From the NCBI RefSeq assembly GCF_017591425.1, contig NW_024466512.1, positions 13,953,001-14,017,000 on the forward strand: 64,000 nucleotides of DNA. The letters are read 5' to 3'. Below the pieces are notes generated by a model. It was not told the origin of the DNA. It did no database searches and saw nothing but the letters and a program-made list of their open reading frames with translations. This DNA is from Ochotona curzoniae (lineage: Eukaryota > Chordata > Mammalia > Lagomorpha > Ochotonidae). Within the stretch, counting starts at the first letter, position 1. Every line of letters starts with the position of its first letter. Shown here in pieces: positions 58,985-64,000 of the stretch. The position numbers and the translations under genes are program-made.

Positions 58985-59325
58985 ATTTTTTTCATCTACT
59001 TGAAAAGCAAAAAGCTCTCCCATCAATTGATTCATTCTTCAAATGCCCTCAACAGCCAAGACTGACTTTGGCTGAAGTCAGGAGCTTAGAAGTCGGTCTA
59101 GTGCTCCCAGATGGAGAGTAGGGAGCAAAATAGTTGAGCCATCATCTGCTGTCTCTCAGGATGCACTCTGGCAGAAAGCTGGAAGTGGAAGTGAGGCTGA
59201 GCCCTGGATCAAGGCCCTCCAATATGGAGGGTGCAAAATGGCTGGAAGCTGGAAGCGAGAGTGAAAGCAAGACTTGAACCCCAGCACTTCTATATGGGAC
59301 ACAAGCATCTCAAGCAGCACCTTAA
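58985..59325 (-). mobile_element. CSINE with tandemly duplicated internal segment
   Basis: Antisense: tail 'ttttttcatctacttgaaaag' region (58986), 'aagactgactttggctgaag', then two copies of a segment of about 64 bp (about 59175-59229 and 59238-59300), each with 'gctggaagtggaagtgag' or 'gctggaagcgagagtgaa' followed by 'aatatgga' or 'tatatggga'. The duplicated part covers the tRNA-derived region with the B box. Confidence 0.7.
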
Positions 59326-59434
59326 ATAATGAACAAAATGCTTACTCTTGTATGTTCTTACTGAGCAGTAACTGTATGTATGCCAATAGTCTCAAAATAC
59401 AGACAACATGCAGGAGAAATTGAAATTTAGTCCT

Positions 59435-59640
59435 TTAACACATATTTATTGAAAGCTACCATATACCAGGTGCCAAGGATGCAGTAGAGGGACAAGGTAG
59501 GGCCCTGCATCATGGAACTTTGATTAAGGTAGGAAGAATTAAATTGGAAGCTCAGGCTGAGTGGGGCAGCCCAGGAGGGCTTCCTGGAAATGGTGATTAG
59601 CTGAGATTTCAAGAGTTAATTTAACAAATGTGCAAACGGG
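59435..59640 (+). mobile_element. Ancient MIR/L2-like repeat, family uncertain
   Basis: 'atttattgaaagctaccata', 'taccaggtgccaaggatgc', 'agggccctgcatcatggaac', 'gggcttcctggaaatggtga' and 'ttcaagagttaatttaac' follow a common old mammalian repeat. Best preserved of the four such copies. Confidence 0.55.
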
Positions 59641-59969
59641 GGAGCATGATAAGGGAGAAGGACTGTATGCAGGTGCCTGGAATAAGACATAATAACTCAG
59701 AAAATTAAATAAAATACCAAGTATTACATTGTTCCACAAGGGGAAAGAGAATAAAAGTGGTACTTGCCCCTCTCTGCCTTTTCTTCTAAATTTTACTGTT
59801 TGTTGGTTCATTTACAGCCAAATATCAAGGTCTGAGAGTCAGGGTACAAGATAGTTAGCTGAGACAGGAACTACAGCCTGGACTCTATCCTCACTTCTTT
59901 GGTGTCTGACGATGTGAACTTTGGAATTGTGTGCGTATGGGCTTGTCTCGGGATTTTCCCTTGAAAGTG
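59641..59969. other. Unassigned sequence
   Basis: Nothing recognised. Confidence 0.3.
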
Positions 59970-60105
59970 TCATTCAGCAATGTGGTGATCTTGAGGCTTT
60001 TGTATTGTCTGCCTCAGTCTGCTCGTTGTAAAGTGGGATACTTGAGGCCATGGGCCACACAGAGTGGCTTGGGCGATTCAATGGAATAATGTCAATATAA
60101 AATCA
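59970..60105 (+). mobile_element. MIR fragment
   Basis: 'ctgcctcagtctgctcgttg', 'taaagtgggatacttgagg' and 'gcgattcaatggaataatg' resemble the sense MIR core. Confidence 0.45.
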
Positions 60106-60861
60106 ATGTGCCACCTCCACAGAGTTCTAACATTATGTTACAATGGTCCCAGGGGCCAAATACAGAGATTCATCATGTCCCCACTCTGATCTTGCATCAC
60201 TGCAAGGGGTGCCTTGGATGAGGTATCCTTGAAGGAAAGCTGGAGGATGCAGAGTGGAGACTTGGGAACTGGCAAGGCATCATCACAGCATTCAGCATCC
60301 CTGATGGGGGCTGTCGGATGCTCTGTGCCTAGGTGACTGTGCCGTCAGACACCCAGCTTGCGCCCCTGTCACTGGGGCTGGTCCCTGTTTGATGCTTCTT
60401 CCATAGCCATCATCAGAAGCTTGGCTTTCATTCGTATACATGAATATTCTCAAACCTGATGTAGGAACCCCCTCAAAATGATTAATGACTAACCAATTTG
60501 TCCTTGTTGCACCTGTAAAAGGGGCAGTGTCTGACCTCTATGCTTCCCTGAGCAGCACAGGAAAAGGTCAATAGAAATGGTTTTTATGAAAAACGATTCA
60601 GACGTTGGCCGCTTGCTCTTCAGCCCCTGGTAGCTAATGGCCTCCCAGTCACGGGAGCATTCCTCTGCCTCATTCCTTGTTCCTCCTCTTTTTCTCCCAT
60701 TTACTTTCCTTCTTAGCATCTGTTTCCATTCTTCACTTTCCTATTGAGGGTCACTCTGTCTGTAGTGTAATGCGCCCTGTTCCCCTAATGGCCACCCTGA
60801 CATAATGTCCCTCACAGCATCCTCTGGTTTAAGAAGATGGACCTAGTGAGAACCCCTCTCA
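60106..60861. other. Unassigned sequence
   Basis: No gene or repeat recognised. The minus ORF 60489-60719 (76 codons) is basic-rich without a motif. Confidence 0.35.
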
Positions 60862-61077
60862 CTAGAGCTGAGTCGATTAGCAGCCAGGAGCCTGGAGCTT
60901 CTTTTGGGTCTCTGCATGGCTGCAAGGTCCCAGGGACTTGGTCCATTCTCTACTGCCTTCCCAGGCCACAAGCAGGGAGCCAAATGGGAAGTGGAACATC
61001 CAGGACATGACCTGACACCTGTACAGGATCCTGGGCATGCAAGGTGAGCTTTTAGCCACTTGTGCTGGGCCCTGGGA
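60862..61077 (-). mobile_element. Lagomorph CSINE, tail-truncated
   Basis: Antisense: 'cagccaggagcctggagctt', 'gcaaggtcccagggacttgg', 'tctactgccttcccaggcca', 'caagcagggagccaaatggg' (60969), 'acctgacacctgtacaggat' and the head 'cacttgtgctgggccctgg' (61058). The A-tail side is missing on the left. Confidence 0.85.
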
Positions 61078-62064
61078 GGTTAATTTCTGCCACCTCCTGG
61101 AGATCTTTCTGCTGACAGGTAATGTTCTGCTCCTGTTTTGCCAAGGCTGTTCATTTCTTTTTATTTTTTCATTTCTTAGCATTATCATTTTATGATACTG
61201 TTCCATAGGCTCTGGGATTTTCCTTATTTCCTCCTCAACTCCCTCTCCCCACCTAGGTCCCCTATATTATTACAATAATAACATTCTTCATGAAGTCATT
61301 AAGTCCATCATTGCAGGCATGGACAATGGCAGAGAGTCCTGAATTTGTCAAAGATTATATTCAAGAGTTTCTTTGGGAGTCCATCTTTGATCTGAAAGTA
61401 GAGATGCATACTGCATTCTATCGTCACATCTTGATATAATAGTATCCATTACACAGTTACTATAATCCCCTCAAATGAAAAGCCACAAAACAAAATCAAT
61501 CATAGGAAGAAAAAATAGAAATTTACCATGTCATGAAGTTAAATAACATGTTATTGAATGACTAATGTCTCTGAAGAAATGAAAAGAAAATCAAGAACCT
61601 TCTTAAATGATGCTACTGAATGACTTATGAGTCATTAAAGAATTTAATGAGAAAAAAATCTGTTTTCAAGAAATTAAATAAAAACAAAAGCAAAGAAATC
61701 CGTGATGGTTTTCCTGATCTTTGTGGGTGGGAGATGTCTCTCATAGGCAACTAATAGATGGGTTTTGTTTTTTAAAACAGGTCTACTAATCCAATGATGT
61801 TTGATTGGTGGGTTTAAGCATTACATTCAGGGTTAATATGAATGAGTAGTGATTTGATCCTGTCATTTTAGCAATGGGTTATTCATTGATTTAGTCTTCT
61901 GTTATTTGTTGGGATGTTCTTCACAATTTACCTTTGTTTTTTGGTGGGTGCTATTTCTCTTCTCTGTCGAGATCAAGAGAACATCCTTCAGTATCCTTTG
62001 TAGGGTAGGTTTGGAAGAGGTGAATTCTTTTAACCTTACTGTGGAAGAATTTTATTTCATTTTC

Positions 62065-62081
62065 AAAAGACAAAGGAAAGC
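62065..62081 (+). repeat. Target-site duplication, left copy
   Basis: AAAAGACAAAGGAAAGC, identical to 62407-62423. The A-rich first bases fit L1 endonuclease nicking at a TT/AAAA-type site. Confidence 0.95.
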
Positions 62082-62406
62082 GGGCCCGGTGCAGTGGCAC
62101 AAGTGGTTAAGGTCCTCGCCTAGCACGTCCGGGATCCCATATGGGCGCCAGTTCTATCCCGGCAGCCCCACTTCCCTTCCAGCTCCCTGCCTGTGGCCCG
62201 AGAAAGCAGTCGAGGACGGCCCAAAGCTTTGGGACCCTGCACCCGCGTGGGAGACCCGGAAGAGGCTCCTGGCTTCGGATTGGCATAGTATTGGCCGTTG
62301 CGCTCACTTGGGGAGTGAATCATCGGATGGAAGATCTTCCTCTCTGTCTCTCCTCTCTGTATATCCACCTTTCCAATAAAAAAAATAATAAAAATAAATC
62401 TTAAAA
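62082..62406 (+). mobile_element. Young full-length CSINE in L1 ORF1
   Basis: The best-preserved SINE in the window: 'gggcccggtgcagtggcac' head (62082), 'gatcccatatgggcgccag', 'cgaggacggcccaaagcttt', 'caccCgcgtgggagacccgg', 'tcacttggggagtgaatcat' and an A-rich tail to 62406. It keeps many CpGs, consistent with youth. It is flanked by the perfect 17-bp duplication AAAAGACAAAGGAAAGC (62065-62081 and 62407-62423), and the L1 sequence resumes exactly after it. The ORFs inside it are artefacts. Confidence 0.97.
62095..62160 (+). promoter_or_regulatory. Pol III internal promoter (A and B boxes) of CSINE
   Basis: TGGCACAAGTGG at 62095-62106 fits an A box and AGTTCTATCCC at 62150-62160 fits a slightly worn B box, with tRNA-like spacing. 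This supports a tRNA origin and polymerase III transcription of the SINE. Confidence 0.7.
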
Positions 62407-62423
62407 AAAAGACAAAGGAAAGC
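62407..62423 (+). repeat. Target-site duplication, right copy
   Basis: AAAAGACAAAGGAAAGC, identical to 62065-62081. The first A bases cannot be told apart from the SINE tail. Confidence 0.95.
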
Positions 62424-64000
62424 TTTGCTGGGCACATTATGCTAGGCTGACAATTTTTTTTTTTTCCTGATAGAATCTGGTATATGTTGTTCCATTTTCT
62501 TCTGACCTGTGAAGGGTACTGTGAGAGGTCAGCTATGAATCTAATTGCCATTCCTCTATATGTCAATTGATTTTTGTTCACCTGCACATTTAAGAATTTT
62601 TTTCCTTGCATTCAATTGGGAGAATTTGATTATTATGTGTCATGGTGAATATCACTTTTGGGGAACCCTAATGGGAGTTCTGTGTCCCTCCTGGATGTTT
62701 CCCAATTGTTTCTCCATATTAGGGAAGCTTTTTCATTAAATACATTTTTAAAACTAGCTTCTCTTTCTGCACTTTCTGGAACTCCCATAACTTGTACATT
62801 TGGCCTGTTAGTACTGTCTCTTAATTCTTGAATACGTTTTTTTAAAATCTTGCCCCAGCTCTGCTTCCAACATTTTGTTTCCCCCTGGTGACAGGAAACA
62901 TCTTCTGAGATTTTTTTTCTTCTGTTGCCTTCATTCTATTATGGAGACTTTCCACTGAATTTTTATGCTCTATTGCATCTTTCATTCTCAGTAATTCAGC
63001 TTGATTTTGTTTCAGCATTGCTCTTTCTTGTGTGACATACTCTAAGTTTCTTGAACTCCTTTATGTGCTTCTCATTGTTGATAAGAAACTTTATAATGAG
63101 TTCTCTGAATTTTGTATCCCCCATTTTCTCAACGTACCTGTTGACTCCGAGGTTGGCAGGGGCTTTTGCTCCTCCGCAGGGGAGTCTTCAGTAATATTCA
63201 TTGTGCCTCTGTCTTTTCTTTTGGGCTTACTTGGTAATTACACTTCTTGCTAGCAGATTCTTTCCCTTGGGGCAGGTTTCTAAGCTGTGTCATCCACTGA
63301 TCTATAATTTGATTTACTTACTGAGGATGAGCTACAGTTCTTTGGTTACAGTCACTTGTACCACTCCCTCTAGTGATTAGCAACCACTGAGCTCACTCCC
63401 AGGTCAGTGCATGCACAGCTCACTGTTGTCCCTGCAGTCTTAAAACGATTGCCATACTGCACAATATGGTGCCTGATACACTGCTACTAGAGTTGTTGAT
63501 CTACTGGACATTAGCTCTGGGGGCTACCCAGACTTATTTTTGGTGGAACCTGTAAGATGCCATTTCGTTGCAATTCACTGAGCCAGAAATGAGTTCTTCT
63601 CCAACTTAGTGCACACACATAGTCCTGTCCCATAGCCTTGCTTTGCTGCAGAAAACGATGCCTGATTCAGTTATGTTGGGTGTCTGGGCTGTGAAATCCA
63701 CCCTGTTCCCACACTGCCTGTTTGGGATGTGCTGTTCTGTCTCTGCTCCTGGTCAAATCACAAACCAGCAAGACGAGCCATTCTTTGTCTGGGTTCACAT
63801 CCTGAGTGCCCAGTTAACTCCCCTTCCAAACTGATTGCTGGTGGCATTCTGGCTGTCGGTGCAGTTATCACCACTGGCTGGATGCCGCTGGGATATCTGA
63901 TCACTACAACACCATGGCTGTTTTCACTGCTTTCCCATGTCCGTAAGTCTTCAGGTGCCCCTCTGCCTTTAGTTTGTCCTGCCCTGTTTCCTGGAATATG

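Larger units (their letters stand above)
61905..63215 (-). pseudogene. L1 ORF1p pseudogene, split by CSINE (copy B)
   Basis: The clearest piece of ORF1p in the window. Just right of the SINE, the minus strand reads KNQLTYRGMAIRF, then WNNIYQIL and CPAKLSF, which is the ORF1p C-terminal domain. Left of the SINE, TLQRILKDVL follows and a stop lies near 61905. The N-terminal part is near 62985-63215. Frameshifts, stops and the 325-bp SINE insertion make it non-functional. Confidence 0.75.
61136..64000 (-). mobile_element. ORF2-less L1 (half-L1-like), copy B, runs off window
   Basis: Same plan as copy A: A-rich tail (61136-61172), 3' UTR (61173-61735), ORF2-start remnant (about 61740-61860), ORF1 (about 61905-63215, interrupted by a SINE) and 5' UTR to the window edge. 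Bases near 64000 correspond to about 14768 of copy A, so about 80 bases of 5' end lie outside. ORF2 is again missing. Copy B keeps the ORF1 C-terminus that copy A lost. Confidence 0.7.

Noticed and set aside
61906..62379. 157-codon plus-strand ORF
   Set aside because: Antisense to L1 ORF1 and then into the CSINE; a readthrough of two mobile elements.

Overview
This window looks like non-coding mammalian nuclear DNA. It is CpG-poor and dominated by interspersed repeats. No tRNA or rRNA gene, bacterial-type operon or recognisable protein-coding exon was found. About 18 copies of a tRNA-derived SINE match the lagomorph C-repeat (CSINE), on both strands and at all ages. Together with LINE-1 (L1) sequences that resemble lagomorph L1s, this points to a rabbit or pika. 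The SINE variants look more pika-like (Ochotona), but that species guess is from memory. The background is standard eutherian fossil repeats: MIR, MLT1-type LTRs, MER5A, MER20 and an old L1 3' end. The window is most likely intergenic or deep intronic.

Layout. 1-12 kb: mostly unique AT-rich DNA with an old LTR, several SINEs, an L1 3'-UTR fragment (8.6 kb) and two copies of an unusual repeat-bearing retroposon (5.6-6.4 and 7.4-8.0 kb). 12.09-14.85 kb: an apparently full-length minus-strand L1 derivative. It has a 5' UTR starting with a YY1-like site, a decayed ORF1, only the first few dozen codons of ORF2, and then directly the 3' UTR and A-tail. 15-31 kb: largely unique sequence with MIR, MLT1 and SINE relics. 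31-36 kb: MER5A elements, a repeat-free stretch that may hold conserved non-coding sequence, an old L1 3' end and a cluster of four SINEs. 36.1-39.7 kb: a 2.2-kb array of diverged units of roughly 47-80 bp followed by a 0.4-kb unique module with an A-rich end, plus an exact 112-bp copy of one piece of the array displaced upstream. 40-56 kb: unique DNA with SINEs, MER20, MIR, a 258-codon orphan ORF and another minus-strand copy of the repeat-bearing retroposon (50.7-51.4 kb). 56.7-64 kb: an orphan L1 5'-UTR piece, several SINEs and a second ORF2-less L1 (61.1 kb to the window edge) that was interrupted by a young CSINE with a perfect 17-bp target-site duplication.

No set of cooperating genes is visible. 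The biology on show is retrotransposition. L1-type machinery appears to have mobilised CSINEs, an ORF2-less (half-L1-like) L1 lineage, and a VNTR-bearing family with an A-rich 3' end. One copy of that family is inverted the way twin-primed L1 insertions are. The VNTR family and the ORF2-less L1 pair are the best candidates for something under-described. All family assignments come from reading the sequence and from remembered consensus patterns, not from a database search.
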